DNA of 64,000 nt from Gavia stellata. Taxonomy: Eukaryota; Chordata; Aves; Gaviiformes; Gaviidae. The position numbers and the translations under genes were made by a program. Every line of letters begins with the position of its first letter. Position 1 is the stretch's first letter. The stretch spans positions 1,278,155 to 1,342,154 of the forward strand of contig NC_082596.1 of the NCBI RefSeq assembly GCF_030936135.1, written 5' to 3'. The notes beneath the pieces were generated by a model. The model ran no database searches. It saw only the letters and a program-made list of their open reading frames with translations, and was not told the origin of the DNA. Below are positions 43,688 to 56,205 of the stretch, piece by piece.

Positions 43688-44255
43688 CTGGGAGGGCATG
43701 AGAGTCATTGTAGGGAAGAGGGTTAGTCAAGGGTGTGCCGGCATGGGGAGACTTTGTGAGAGGCATATGAAGGTGAGAATTATTGCGTCAAAGCCTTTGT
43801 GTAAGTGGTGGGTGGGCTTGTGTCATGTTCTGGAAGCCCTGAGGCACCGGCGTTGGTGGTGCCATGTTTCATAGGAGAGGTGTTGTTGCCCTTTTCCACC
43901 AACCGTGATGGGCTTTTAAGCCCTGTTTCTTCTTGGGTGAAGAAAAGTGGAGGCATTTGAGGCTGGGATGCAGGAGAACTTTATTGAGGCAAAAGAGTGA
44001 AAATGCAGGAGCACCATGTGGAGGGGAGCTGGTGTGAGGTGCAAAGAAGGAGGTGGTAGAAGAGGAGGAGGTACATGGGCCATGTTTCCAGGCAGCCCGG
44101 GCAGGCCCCTTCCCTGCTTCCTTGCTTGGTGCGTTGAGCGAAGGAGCTGTGGACAGCAGGTCAACGTGCCAGGAAGGGCCCGGAGGTGTGTCCTCAATCC
44201 GTGCCGTGTCTTCCCGGATGTGGGTGTTTGGTGTCAGGGGTAGTGGCGAGGGCCC

Positions 44256-44564
44256 TTAGCAGGGGTAGCAGCCTCTCCTGCCCCCGAAGCAGCCCAGGCC
44301 TCCAAAGCCATAGCCGTAGCCGAAGCCGCCGGAGGAGATGGGCACTCCCTGGGAGCTGAGGATGTTGCCGACGGCAGCAGATGAGGAGGATCCGACGGCG
44401 GTGTTCTGTGGGAAGGAGCTGAGGATGGGTCCTGGCAGGGTGACGAGCACGGGGGGAGGCTGGATGACGACGCGGGAGTCCTCGCACTGCCTGACACAGG
44501 GCTCGTTGCAGCTGTCAGCCAGCGGGGTGGGTCCGCAGGGGCGGCAGAGGTCGTAGCAGGCCAT
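44256..44564 (-). CDS. feather beta-keratin K9 (class A, 102 aa)
   Basis: Intact frame with D17, P37-P38, L40, I76 and the common tail ([17 protein letters not shown]). It differs from K7 and K11 at residue 76 only, so the middle dimer kept the older isoleucine. C at -3. Exon 2 starts at 44584, intron 44585-44792, exon 1 about 44793-44833 with the longer form, AATAAA at 43980-43985. Intron and promoter resemble K4 more than K7 (CCAGCTGCGTCTGGAGAG in the intron of both). Confidence 0.95.
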   Translation of the reverse strand: MACYDLCRPCGPTPLADSCNEPCVRQCEDSRVVIQPPPVLVTLPGPILSSFPQNTAVGSSSSAAVGNILSSQGVPISSGGFGYGYGFGGLGCFGGRRGCYPC

Positions 44565-44836
44565 GTGTGTGGTGTGGAGGGTCCCTGGAAGAGAGGGTGT
44601 TGAGGAAGCGGAGGGGAATGGGGGTGCGAGGGGTGGTTTTGCAGGAGGTCAAGGGAGTGGGGAGTCGTGGTGTGGGGCTATGGGGAGCGTGGTGGTGGGG
44701 AGACATCAGGGCTGCTGAGTGTGGAGGCAGATCGTCCTGGAAGAGGCAGGCCAGCTGCGTCTGGAGAGGAGGGGAAGGGGTTTCAGGCTCACCTTGTTGA
44801 CCGCAGAGGAGAAGGTGTCAGGCGAAGTGTGTGAGG

Positions 44837-45271
44837 GAGAGAGGCACTGGGCCGGCTTTTATGCTGGTCCCCAAGTGCCCAAGGGGGTGAGACAGCCTTT
44901 GCGCATGACGGTATTTTTCAGCAAGCAGGCGTTGCATGCCACAGCCTGGTGTGTAATGAGGTTGGGCGTGTTTTCCTTCCCACAGTTCTCCCTTTTTAAT
45001 GTCCTCCTCTTGATTATGTGTCCACATGGCCCTGGCGGGAGCTTTTAAGTGAGAATAGGTATTTGGGAGGATTTGCATGGAAGGTGTGTGTCAGAGTAAT
45101 TGGCAGATGTGTCCAAAGTGTAGGAGAGGTGGGGTGTTGTCCCTGAGGTCATCCCGTGGCACTCGTGTGGTGTGGTTTGCGGGTGCGTTGTGAAGAGGGG
45201 CCTCATTTCCTTGCGGCCCTGGAAGGCTGTTCTGGGCTTTGTGGGTGTGCCGGTCATGAGGGTCTGCACTT
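44837..45271 (-). promoter_or_regulatory. K9 promoter and 5' flank (class A)
   Basis: CATAAAAG at 44856-44863 followed by GCCGGC; CTTAAAAG at 45042-45049; palindrome absent. Flank to 45271. Confidence 0.75.
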
Positions 45272-45529
45272 CACAGAATCACAGAATCATCAAGGTTGGA
45301 AAAGACCTGTAACATGATCAAGTCCAACCATCAAACCAGCACCGCCATACCCTCTAAACGATTTCCTGCAATGCAACGTCCACACATTCCTTGAACACCT
45401 CCAGTGATGGTGACTCCACCACCTCCCTGGGCAGCCTGTTCCAATGCTTCACCACTCTCTCAGGGAAGAAATTTTTCCTGATATCCAGCGTAAAGCTCCC
45501 CTGGCGCAACTTGAGGCCACTTCCATCGC
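45272..45529 (-). mobile_element. short CR1 3' tail, minus strand
   Basis: Same insertion as 18092-18345 and 34264-34519. Reads [20 protein letters not shown] on the minus strand, with a GATTCTGTGATTCTGTG end. 45530-45640 is resumed flank. Confidence 0.85.
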
Positions 45530-45640
45530 ATTTGCTCTTTCCCCGGCTTGCTGCCATCTCGCTAATCCTGTCTGTAGGCCTGGCTTTTCCCCTTGGGTGT
45601 GCTCTGTGGTTGTCCTGGTCCCCTCTTGTTTTAAGGTTGT

Positions 45641-47026
45641 ATCAAACCAAGCCACTTCCAATCATTTATGAGCACTCATGTGTAACTGGGGAGGTCCCAG
45701 TTGACTGGAGGTTAGCAAATGTGATGCCCATCTGCAAGAAGGGCCACAAGGAGGGTCTGGGGAACTCCAGGCCTGTTAGTGTGAGGTCAGTTCCATGAAA
45801 GGGTATGGAGCAGATCATCTTGAGTGCCATCACACAGCACATACAGGACAAGGAGGCAATCAGGCCCAGTCAGGATGGGTTTGTGAAAGGCAGGTCCTGC
45901 TTGACTCACCTGATCTCCTCCTGTGACAAGGTGAGCTGCTTAGTGGATGAGGGAAAGGCTGTGGATGTTGTTTACCTGGACTGTTGTAAAGCCTTTGACA
46001 CCATTTCCCGAACCATTCCGGTGGAGAAACTGGCTGCTCGTGGCTTGGACGGGCAAACTGTTTGCTGGGTAAAAAACTGTCTGGATGGCCGGGCCCAAAG
46101 AGTTGTGGTGAATGGAGTTAAATCCAGTTGGCGGCTGGTCACAAATGGTGTACCCCTGGGCTCAGTATTGGGGTCAGTTCAGTTTAAGGATCTACAGAGG
46201 GCTGTGGACAGGCTGGGTCGATGGGCCGAGGCCAGTTGTATGAGATTCAATGAGGCTCAGTGCTGGGTCCTGCACTTGAGTGACAACAACTCCATGCAAG
46301 GCTACAGGCTTGGGGAAGAGTGGCTGGAAAGCTGCCCTGCAGAAAAGGACCTGGGGGTGCTGGTTGACAGCCAGCTGAACAGGAGCCAGCAGTGTGCCCA
46401 GGTGGCCAAGAAGGCCCATGGCATCCTGGCCTGTATCAGAAATAGTGTGGCCAGCAGGAGTAGGGAAGTGGTTGTCCCCCTGTACGCTGCGATGGTGAGG
46501 CCGCCCCTCGAATCCTGTGTTCAGTTTTGGGCCCTTAAGTCTACAAGAAAGAGATGGAGTAGCTGGAGAGTGTCCAAGGAAGAGCAACGGAGCTGGTGAA
46601 GGGTCCATAGAAGAAGACTTATGAGGAGCGGCTGAGGGAACTGGGGTTGTTTAGCCTGGAGAAGAGGAGCCTCAGGGGAGACCTTATCGGTCTCTGCAAC
46701 TACCTGAAAGGAGATTGTGACAAGCTGGGATTCAGTCTCTTCTCCCTACTAAGGAGTGATAGGACGAGAGGAAACAGCTTCATGTTGCACCAGGGGAGGT
46801 TTTCATAGGATACTTAGAATGCTTTCTTCATTAAAAGGGTTGTCAAGCCTTGGAACAGGCTGCCCAAGGAAGTGGTTGAGTCACCATCCCTGGAGGTATT
46901 TGAAAGACATGTAGACGTGGCGCTTGGGGTGACTGTTTATTGGTGGACTTGGTAGTGTTAGGTTAACGGTTGGAGTCGATGATGTTAATTGTCTTTTCCA
47001 AGGTAAAAGTTTCTGTGATTGTATAT
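45641..47026 (+). mobile_element. CR1 with in-frame loss of RT palm
   Basis: Frame 45805-46599 is open for 264 codons, the longest CR1 frame in the window, but it runs from [15 protein letters not shown] straight to [15 protein letters not shown]. The segment with LDEGIE...FADDTK, present in the three sister copies, is missing. The loss joins two parts that lie in different frames in the sisters. The protein would lack the catalytic Asp pair. Confidence 0.9.
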
Positions 47027-47399
47027 GGGGCACCCTGCAAGGGCAGGTGAGTTTCTGGAGAGCCCATGAGTGTGGCAAGAGGCAGAAGAGGATTGGGGCC
47101 CTGGTGAGCGAGGGCCTTTGGGGTTTTTACTTGAGGTGAGTACCGAGGGGTGAGCTTCTTTCCCTGCATAGTGTTTGAGACGCAGAAAGAGAATTTGGAG
47201 ATCGCCGAAGGGAGTTGTAGGCGAGCATGCAGCACGTGGCTGCAGAGCCATAGCCCTGGTGGTGGTGGGTGCATGCCAAAGGGTTGATGAATGGCCAGGC
47301 CTGCCTGGATTGAGCTGAAGTGAGTGTTTTGCAGGCTGTTTGTCAGGTGAGCAGTGCTTGTTCCTGAGGAAGATGAAGGGAGGTAGGACAGAGTGCTGT
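47027..47399. other. spacer with diverged HSE-module 3' part
   Basis: GAGGTGAGTACCGAGGGG and CCCTGCATAGTGTTTGAG at about 47132-47180; otherwise as 20106-20319. No gene. Confidence 0.5.
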
Positions 47400-48180
47400 G
47401 CGACTGGGTGTCCGCAAGCCCACGGGGCCTGACAGGTTGCAGCCAGGAATTCCAAGGGAGAGGGCTGATGGCCTTGTGAGGCTGGTGCTCATTGTCTTGG
47501 AATGGTGATGTGCCTTGGAGCAGTTCCTGAAGACTGGTAGAGAGCTCGTATCTTGAAGAAGGTCAAGATGGAGGATCGTGGAAAGTAGAGGCTGGTGAGC
47601 TTGACCTCATTTCTGGGGAAGGTGATTGAGGAAATCCTTCTGGAAAGCACTATCAGGCCCAGGAAGTGCAAGAAGGTGCTGGAGAGCCGTCAGCGTGGAT
47701 TTCCAAAGGTAAAACGGTGTTTGACCAAACTCTGTGCCTTCAAGGTTGAAGTGACTGGGTGTTGGACGAGGGGAAAGCAGTGGCTGTTGTTGAGCTGTAC
47801 TGGAATGAAGCCTTTGTCAGTGTCTCCCACTACGTGCTCCTAGAGAAGCTGAGAAAGTATGGGTTGCGTAAGTGGCCAGTGAGGGGGAGTGCAAAGTGGC
47901 TGAAGGGCTGGGCCCAGAGCCTTGTGATCAGTGTCAGGAGAAGAGGCCATGTGCACAAGCGAAAAGAGATGGAATTCCGTGAGCAAAGAAGGCAAGGCTT
48001 TCCCAGAGTGAGGGTGGTCCAGGAGTAAAAGAGGTGGTGGAGTCTCTGTCCTTGGAGATACTGAAAACCCGAGTGGCCATGGCCCCAGACAACCTGCTGT
48101 AGGGGGCCGTACTTGAGCAGCGGGTTTGAAGAACATGTTCTCCAGAGGTTCCTGCCGAACTACATGATTCTGTGATTCTG
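47400..48180 (+). mobile_element. old CR1 with internal deletion
   Basis: Counterpart of 20320-21095 with a slightly better preserved RT start: frame 47595-47843 reads MSLTSFLGKVIEEILLESTI. Ends at 48160-48180 in ATGATTCTGTGATTCTG. 48181-48496 is the K10 3' flank. Confidence 0.82.
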
Positions 48181-48771
48181 TTGGCTGGGAGGGCAGGAGA
48201 GTCATTGTAGGGAAGAGAGTTAGTCAAGGGTGTGCTGGCATGGATAGAGTTTGTGAGAGGTGTACGAAGGTGAGCGTTATTGCGTCAAAGGCTTTGAGCA
48301 AGTGGTGGGCTTGCGTAATGTTCTGGAAGCCACGGGGCACCGGTGTTGGTGGTGGCATATTTCGTAAGAGAGGTCTTGTGGCCCCTTTCCCCCCACCCTG
48401 ATGACCTACTAAGCCCTGTTTTTTCTTGGGTGAAGTTGGAAAAGCCTTGTGAGAAGAAAGGAAGTGGAGGCGTTTGAGGCTGGGATGCAGGAGAAGTTTA
48501 TTGAGGGGAAAGAGTGAAAATGCAGGAGCACCAAGTGGAGGGGAGTTGGTGTGAGGTGCAAAGAAGGAGGTGGTAGAAGACGAGAAGGTACATGGGCCAT
48601 GTTTCCAGGCAGCCCGGGCAGGCCCCTTCCCTGCTTCCTTGCTTGTTGCCTTGAGAGGAGGAGTTGTGGACGGCCGGTCGACATGCCAGGAAGGGCCAGA
48701 GTTGCATCCTCAATCCATGCTGTGGCTTCCCGGATGTGGGTGGTTGGTGTCAGGGGTGGTGGCGAGGGCCC

Positions 48772-49080
48772 TTAGCAGGGGTAACAGCCTCTTCTGCCAC
48801 CGAAGCAGCCCAGGCCTCCAAAGCCATAGCCGTAGCCAAAGCCTCCGGAGGAGACAGGCACTCCCTGGGAGCTGAGGATGTTGCCCACGGCAGCGGATGA
48901 GGAGGATCCGACGGCGGTGTTCTGGGGGAAGGAGCTGAGGATGGGTCCTGGCAGGGTGACGAGCACGGTGGAAGGCTGGATGACGACGCGGGAGTCCTCG
49001 CACTGCCTGACACAGGGCTCGTTGCAGCTGTTAGCCAGTGGGGTGGGTCCGCAGGGGCGGCAGAGGTCGTAGCAGGCCAT
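48772..49080 (-). CDS. feather beta-keratin K10 (class B, 102 aa)
   Basis: Intact frame with N17, S37-T38, L40, V76 and the common tail; protein identical to K12. C at -3. Exon 2 starts at 49100, intron 49101-49299 (199 nt, lacking a GTGGTGTTGCAGG-type segment), exon 1 about 49300-49340 with ACGGTCAACAAG at its end, AATAAA at 48497-48502. Its 3' UTR keeps the TACATGGGCCATGTTTCCAG segment lost in K5, K8 and K12, and resembles K1's. Confidence 0.95.
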   Translation of the reverse strand: MACYDLCRPCGPTPLANSCNEPCVRQCEDSRVVIQPSTVLVTLPGPILSSFPQNTAVGSSSSAAVGNILSSQGVPVSSGGFGYGYGFGGLGCFGGRRGCYPC

Positions 49081-49343
49081 GTGTGTGGTGTGGAGGGGCC
49101 CTGGAAGAGAGGGTGTTGAGGAAGCAGAGGGGAATGGGGGTTCGAGGGGTAGGAGGGTGAGGGAGTGAGGTGGCTTGCTGTGGGGCTGTGGGGAGCATGG
49201 TGGTGGGGAGGCATCAGGGCTGTGAGTGTGGGGTCAGAGTGTGCTGGAAGAAGGGGCCAGGTGGGTGAGGAGAAGGAGGGGAAGGGGTTTCAGGCTCACC
49301 TTGTTGACCGTGGAGGTGAAGGCGTCAGGAGAAGTGTGTGAGG

Positions 49344-49896
49344 GAGAGAGGCTCTGGGCTGACTTTTATGCTGGTCCCAAAGGGGCGCGACCATCTTTGC
49401 GCATGTCAGCATTTTTCAGCAAGCAGCTGTTACATGCCACAACCTCGTGAGTAATAAGTTGGGACGCATTTTCCTCCCTGAAATTCTGCAATTTCATGTT
49501 TTCCTCTTGAGGACATGTCCGCTTGGCCCAGGCGGCAGCTTTTAAGTGAGAGTATTAGAGGCCAAAGGCTGGTGTTGATGGCACGTGTCAGGGCAGGTAG
49601 AAGTCATAACCAAAGCATAATAGAGATGGGGTGTCGTCAGTGATGTCATCCCGTGGCACTCGTGTGGTGTGGTTTTCGGGTGCGTTGTGAAGAGGGGGCC
49701 CATTTCCTCGCCTCTCTGTCAGGCTGGTCTGGGCTTTGGAGGTGTGCCAGGCATGAGGCGCTGCCCCTTCCAATGTGTTCGGTTACTCCACACACTGCTG
49801 CCAACTCGCTAAGCCTGGCCTTAGGCCTGGCCTTTCCCGTTGGATGTGCTCTGTGGGTGCCTTGGTGCCCCTCTTGCTTGTAGGCTTTTAGCTGGG
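49344..49896 (-). promoter_or_regulatory. K10 promoter and 5' flank (class B with CATAAAAG)
   Basis: CATAAAAG at 49363-49370, GGGGCGCG upstream, GGACATGTCC at 49511-49520, CTTAAAAG at 49539-49546. Flank runs to the LTR at 49897. Confidence 0.75.
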
Positions 49897-50866
49897 TGTG
49901 TTGGGTTTTCATGGCAAGGTTTTGGTAGCGAGGGCGCTACAGGGGTGGCTTCTGTGAGAAGGCTCCAGAAGCTTCCCCAGTGTCTGATAGAGCCAATGCT
50001 GGGTAGGTCCAAGATGGAGCTGCTAGTGGCCAAACGTGAGCCAATCAGCAACGGTGGTTGCGCCTCTGTGCTAAACATATTTACAAAGGGGAAAAATCTG
50101 CTGCGCTATATTAACTGGATGAGAGAAGGGAGAAGGCGCTGGAGCCGAGATTCCCTGCAGCCTGTGGTGAAGACCATGGTAGAGCAGATTGTCCTCCTGC
50201 AGCCCATGAAGGTCCATGGTGGAGCAGACATCCACCTGCAGCCCATTGAGGACCTGACACCGGAGCAGGTAGATGCATCCGAAGGAGGCTGTGACCCCAT
50301 GTATAGCTCTGCTGGAGCAGGTCTTCTAGCCGGACCTGTGACGCCACGGGCGATCCATGCTGGAGCAGTCCGTTCCTGAGGGTCTGCACCTCGTGGAAAG
50401 GAGCCATGCTGGAGCAGTTTGTGAATTACTGCAGCCCGTGGGAAGGAGCCATGTTGGAGAAGTTTGTGAAGGACTGTCTCCCATGGTTGGGACCGCACAG
50501 TGGAGCAAGGAAGAATCAGCAGAGACAACGTGTGATGACCTGACCACAACCTGCATTCCCTGTCGCCCTGCGCTGCAGAGGAGGAGGAGGTAGAGAATTT
50601 GGGCGTGAAGTTGAGGCCAGAAGAAGGGAGGGATGGCAGGAAGGTGTTTTAGGATTAGGTTTTACTTCTCATTATTCTACTCTTAATTTCTATTGGCAAT
50701 ACGTGAAATTAATTTTTCCCTTGACGGTAATTGGTGAGTGATCTTCCTGTCCTTATCTCGACCCAGGAGCCCCTGGTGTATTTGTCTCCCCCTGTCCAGC
50801 TGAGGAGAGGCAGTGATAGAGCGGCTTGGTGGGCACTGGGCATCCAGCCCAGGTGAACCCACCACA
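49897..50866 (+). mobile_element. solo-LTR fossil, family 1, full length
   Basis: TGTGTTGGG to ACCCACCACA, 970 bp, the same length as the first copy at 6654-7623 and like it in detail (GGACCGCACAGTGGAGCAAG near 50490). Confidence 0.75.
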
Positions 50867-51383
50867 GAGCCCCACCTTCCCAGCAGAGCAGGGTCAGGGG
50901 CTGGTTCCTGCACCTGGTGCTCAGTGCCCCATGCTGTGCCGCAGGGTCCCCACGGTGAGGAGGATGGTGAGCTCACAGAGGGGGCTCTCTGTGTGACCTC
51001 AGAGCAGAGGGATGGTGGCTTGGGGTCCCCTGCACAGGTGGTCCAGGGACCCTGCAGCAGAGGGGATGGTGGTCGGGAGACTCTTGCATGGGTCCCTGCA
51101 GTGAAGAGGGGATGGTGGTGTGGGGATCCCCCCAAGGGTTCAGCTGGGGACCCCACAGCAAGGTGAGACCATGGCCTGGGGACTCCCATATCGCTGGAAG
51201 CTGGGCACGGTGACACGGGGCCCTGTGTGTGTGGCCCTGGCACCCCGCCGTGAAGGAAGATGGTGTCATGGGGACTGCCAGGAGATTGGTCTGGGGAACA
51301 CAGCAAGGGGGGACAGGACAGGGGACCCTGCGTGGGTGTCCCTGGCACCCTGCAGCAAGGACAAGAAGTGCAGGGTCTGTTGA
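50867..51383. repeat. GC-rich degenerate tandem block, copy 4
   Basis: Same block as 7624-8140. Differences are single bases; no gene. Confidence 0.6.
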
Positions 51384-52080
51384 TGTATTTATTGATGTCA
51401 GCTTTTTTTGGGGGGGTGTTATTTAATCAGGGCATTTTCCCTCCCTCTTGCCCCTCTGAGGTCTCTAACTTCTTCCGTGTGAGGGGTTTGGGTTGGGTTT
51501 TGGCAGCATTTCTACTCATTCATTCCCTCGTTCACCTCCCACCCCTCCCAGCAGTTGTTTTGGGGGCTGTTTTGTGAAGATTACCTATTTATTGGACTGG
51601 AGGTGTTGATTTTGGGGTGCTGAGAGTGGCCTTCTGGAAGCTTCCAGGAGCTTCTGCAGCAGCTGGTGCCTGTCAGCCATCCCCTGATTGGCAGGTTGTT
51701 AGCTGCCTCCCGATTGGCAGGTTGTTAGCTGCCTCCCGATTGGCTGGTCGCTGAGGGTGCTGAGGCAGTGCCTGGCTGTGGTGAGGGAAGGCTGCGGCCG
51801 CGGGGCTGAGGCTGGTGAGCTCTGGGAGAGCTGGTGAGGCCCGTGAGAGGCCCAGGGGGAGCGGGAGCGGCAGGCAGGGGAGGCTGGGAGTGACCGCCTG
51901 TGGGGTCTTTCTTTGGGCTGAGTGCCGAGGGCTGCGGCCATTTCTCTGCGCAGTGTTTGTGGGGCCAGAGCGGGACTGGACATGGTGGAGGGGAAATGGG
52001 AGGGGCGCATGCTGGGCTGTGCGCCTGAGAACCTCGAGGTGATGTTTGTGTGCGGAAGGTTTGATGGAGCAGAATAGACT
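51384..52080 (+). promoter_or_regulatory. HSE/CCAAT promoter-like module, copy 4
   Basis: HSE-like run at 51632-51654; ATTGG boxes at 51687, 51713 and 51739. The 31-codon frame starts at 51982 (L21M). Core sites unchanged. Confidence 0.5.
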
Positions 52081-53522
52081 AGAGTAGAGTAGAGCAGTCC
52101 AGTTGGAAGGGACCTACAAGGATCATCTAGTCCAACTGCCTGACCACTTCAGGGCTGACCAAAGGTTAAAGCATGTTATTAAGGTCATTGTCCAGATGCC
52201 TCTTAAACACTGACAGGCATGGAGCATTGACTGCTTCTCTAGGAAGCCTATTCCAGTGTTTGACCACGGTCTCTGTAAAGAAATTCTTCCTAATGTCGTC
52301 TGAACCTACCCTGATGCAGCTTTGAACGATTCCCATGTGTGCTGTCGCTGGGTCCAAGGGAGAAGTGATCAGCACCTCCCTCTCCCCTTCCCCTCCTCAG
52401 GAAGCTGCAGAGAGCAATGAGGTTGCCCCTTGGCCTCCTCCAAACTAGGCAAACCCAAAGTCCTCAGCCCCTCCTCACAGGACATGCCTCCCAGCCCTGT
52501 CACCACCTTTGTTGTCCTCCTCTGGATGCTTTCAGGGACCTTCAGATCCCTCTTAAATGGTGAGGCCCAGAACTGCTCACAGTACTCAAGGTGAGGCCGT
52601 ACCAGAGCTGAACACAGCGGGACAATCCCCTCTTTTGACCGGCTGGTTATGGTGTGTTTGACGCACCCCAGGATGGGGTTTGCCCCCTCGGCTGCCAGGG
52701 CACACAGCTGCCTCCTGTTGAGCCTGCTGTCAGCCAGCACCCCCAGATCCCTTTCTGCGGGGCTGCTCTCCAGCCTCTCCTCTCCCAGTCTGTGCTTGTG
52801 CCCGGTGTTACTGCGTCCCAGGTGCAGAATCTGGCATTTGTTCTTGTTAAATTTCATGCCGTTGGGCAATCATCAATGCTCCAATCTCTCTAGATCCGTC
52901 TGCAAAGCCTCTTGTCCCTCAAGAGAGTCAACAGCACCTCCCAGTTTGGTATCATCAGCAAACTTGCTAGTGGTGCATTCATCTCCTGCATCCAGATGGT
53001 TGATCAGAATCTTGGACAGAACTGGCCCTGGAACGGAGCCCAGAGGCACACCCCTGGTGACTGGTCACCAGCCTGATGTAGCCCCATTCCCTACAACCCT
53101 TTGAGCTCTGCCCTTGAGCCAGTTCTTCACCCAGGGCAGCGTGTACCTGCTCATCTCACAGCTGGACATCATGTCCAGAGGGATGCTGTGAGGGACAGGA
53201 TCAAAAGCCTTCCTAAAATCCAGAAAAACTGCATCCATGGCCTTCCCTTCATCGACAGTGCAGGTGACCTTATCGTAGAAGGCTATGAAATGAAACAGGA
53301 CGTTTCCTTAGTGGACCCATACTCACTGTGCCTGATGATTGCATTTCCCTTTAAATGCCTTTGAATATCACCCAGTAGGATCTTCTCCATCATTTTTCTA
53401 GGTCCTGAGTTTAGACTAACAGGTCTACAGTTTCCTGGCTCTTCACTGACACCCTTTTTATAAATTGGAGTACCGTTGCCTAGCTTGCAGTCAGTGAGGA
53501 CATCTCCAGACTCCGAAGACCT
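52081..53522 (-). mobile_element. CR1 LINE with RT, minus strand
   Basis: Counterpart of 30126-31580 and 41166-42610, 3' end at about 52081. Frame 52869-52369 covers the C-terminal region (NKNKCQILHLGRSNTGHKHR). The FADD region is at about 52955-52970 in another frame, and the RT N-terminal part near 53480-53400. Near 53340-53370 it carries several changes not in the 30126 copy. Confidence 0.9.
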
Positions 53523-53792
53523 GCTGTCCCATGTGGGGTGCTGTGTGCGGTTCTGGTCTCCCCAGCATAATTCAGCATAAATATTTCTTGGGGGTTCTTT
53601 GCCACTTGAGCAATGCTCGTTGGTGAGGAAGACGAGGTGAGGCAGGAAGGGTATCTGTGCGTCTGTGTTGATGGGTGCTGGAGTGCCTGGCAGGGAAGAG
53701 TCACGCTGGGCCAATTCAGGGCTGGGCTAGGGGTGCCAGTGGAATCACATCTGCCCTCCATAAAGGGAGGGTTGTGTAAGTGGATGTGCATA
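53523..53792. other. spacer with 40-bp duplicated segment
   Basis: 53526-53565 repeats 54134-54173 exactly, as in the K6-K7 spacer. No gene. Confidence 0.5.
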
Positions 53793-54639
53793 AGTCCATG
53801 GGGAAAGATGGTTTGAACCCACGATTGCTGCGGGAGCTACCTGATTTCCTTTACCTGGACATAGAGGAATCTGCTGGAATTGAGTAAGGGGAGGCGCAAA
53901 GTCCTGTTCCTCGGGAGGAGACATTCCAGGTAGCAGGAATGGCTGGGGGCATATTGGATAGAAAGCAGCTTAGCAGAGAAGGTGCTTGTGGCCCTGGTGG
54001 AAAACAAATGTAGCATGAGGTAGAAAAGCACCCTGCTGCAAAATGGGGCCACCAGCCTCCAGTGTGTCATTAGGAAAAGCGTTGGCAGTAGGTTGAGGGA
54101 GGTGACCCTTCATGTCTCCTCAGCACTGGTGAGGTCCCATGTGGGGTGCTGTGTGCGGTTCTGGTCTCCCCAGTGGAAGAAGGGCATGAACGTAGTGGAG
54201 CAAGACCAGTGCAGGGCCACCAAGATGCTGAAGTGGCAGAAGCGTCATTCCTATGAGGAGAGGCTGAGGAGCTGGGATTCCTTACCTAGGAGGCAAAGAA
54301 TGTGCAGGGGTTCTGTCATCAATGTGTATAAATCCCAGACGGGAGGGAGTGAAGTTGAGGGAGTGTGGTTCTTCTGAATAGGGTGCACAACAAGGGCAAG
54401 AGTCCATAGGCACAAGTGAGAACAGATGGCATTGCATGGGCGAAGAAGGCAAGTGTTTTCCAGAGTGAGGGTGGTCAGAGAGTGGAAGAGGTGGTGGAGT
54501 CTCCCTCCTGGGAGATACTGAAAACCAACCAGCCATGGTCCCAGACAACCTGCTGTGGGTGGTCGTGCTTCAGCAGTGGGTTGAAGCACATGATATCCAG
54601 AGGTTCCTGCCGAACTGCATGATTCTGTGATTCTGTTGG
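53793..54639 (+). mobile_element. CR1 C-terminal half, plus strand
   Basis: Copy of 31851-32697 with only a few base differences; frame 54093-54377 is identical in protein. 54640-54930 is the K11 3' flank. Confidence 0.82.
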
Positions 54640-55206
54640 CTGGGAGGGCATGAGAGTCATTGTAGGGAAGAGAGTTAGTCAAGTGTGTGCTGGCATGGGG
54701 AGACTTTGTGAGAGGCATATGAAGGTGAGAATTATTGCGTCAAAGCCTTTGGGTAAGTGGTGGGTGGGATTGTGTATGTTCTGAAAGCCACAAGGCACCG
54801 GCGTTGGTGGTGGCCTGTTTCATAGGAGAGGTGTTGTTGCCCCTTTCCACCGACCGTGATGGGCTTTTAAGCCCTGTTTCTTCTTGGGTGAAGAAAAGTG
54901 GAAGCATTTGAGGCTGTGATGCAGGAGAACTTTATTGAGGCAAAAGAGTGAAAATGCAGGAGCACCAAATGGAGGGGAGCTGGTGTGAGGTGCAAAGAAG
55001 GAGGTGAGAGAAGAGGAGGAGGTACATGGGCCATGTTTCCAGGCAGCCCGGGCAGGCCCCTTCCCTGCCTTCTTGCTTGGTGCCTTGAGAGGAGGAGCTG
55101 TGGACGGCAGGTTCACGTGCCAGGAAGGGCCCGGAGGTGAATCCTCAATCCATGCTGTGGCTTCCCGGATGTGTGTAGTTGGTGTCAGGGGTGGTGGCGA
55201 GGGCCC

Positions 55207-55515
55207 TTAGCAGGGGTAGCAGCCTCTTCTGCCACCAAAGCAGCCCAGGCCTCCAAAGCCATAGCCGTAGCCGAAGCCTCCGGAGGAGACAGGCACTCCC
55301 TGGGAGCTGAGGATGTTGCCGACGGCAGCGGATGAGGAGGATCCGACGGCAGTGTTCTGTGGGAAGGAGCTGAGGATGGGTCCTGGCAGGGTGACGAGCA
55401 CGGGGGGAGGCTGGATGACGACGCGGGAGTCCTCGCACTGCCTGACACAGGGCTCGTTGCAGCTGTCAGCCAGCGGGGTGGGTCCGCAGGGGCGGCAGAG
55501 GTCGTAGCAGGCCAT
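55207..55515 (-). CDS. feather beta-keratin K11 (class A, 102 aa)
   Basis: Protein identical to K7 (D17, P37-P38, L40, V76). The one visible difference near the start is at -3, where K11 has G (good context) and K7 has C. Exon 2 starts at 55535, intron 55536-55742, exon 1 about 55743-55770 in the short form, AATAAA at 54931-54936. The whole gene lies 21,942 bp from K7. Confidence 0.95.
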   Translation of the reverse strand: MACYDLCRPCGPTPLADSCNEPCVRQCEDSRVVIQPPPVLVTLPGPILSSFPQNTAVGSSSSAAVGNILSSQGVPVSSGGFGYGYGFGGLGCFGGRRGCYPC

Positions 55516-55773
55516 GTCTGTGGTGTGGAGGGTCCCTGGAAGAGAGGGTGTTGAGGAAGCGGAGGGGAATGGGTGTGCGAGGGGTGGTGTTGCAGGAGGG
55601 CGAGGGATGGGGAGGCGTGGTGTACAGCTGTGGGGAGCGTGGTGTTGGGGAGGCGTCAGGATTGCTGAGTCTGGGGTCAGAGTGTGCTGGAAGAAGGGGC
55701 CAGGTGGGTGAGGAGGAGCAGGGGAAGGCGTATCAGGCTCACCTTGTTAACCGCAGAGGAGAAGTGTGTGAGG

Positions 55774-56205
55774 GAGAGAGGCACTGGGCCGGCTTTTATG
55801 CTGGTCCCCAAGTGCCCAAGGGGGTGAGGCAGCCTTTGCGCATGACAGCATTTTTCAGCAAGCAGGCGTTGCATGCCACAGCCTGGCGTGTAATGAGGTT
55901 GGGCGTGTTTTCCTTCCCACAGTTCTCCCTTTTCAATGTCCTCCTGTTGATTATGTGTCCACATGGCCCTGGCGGGAGCTTTTAAGTGAGAGTAGGTATT
56001 TGGGAGGATTTGCATGGAAGGTGCATGTCAGCATAATTGGCAGACGTGTCTAAAGTGTAGGAGAGGTGGGGTGTTGTCCCTGAGGTCATCCCGTGGCACT
56101 CGTGTGGTGTTTGCGGGTGCGTTTTGAAGAGGGGCCCCATTTCCTCGTGGCCCTGGAAGGCTGTTCTGGGCTTTGTGGGTGTGCCGGTCATGAGGCACTT
56201 CACTT
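55774..56205 (-). promoter_or_regulatory. K11 promoter and 5' flank (class A)
   Basis: CATAAAAG at 55793-55800 followed by GCCGGC; CTTAAAAG at 55979-55986; no palindrome. Flank to 56205. Confidence 0.75.
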
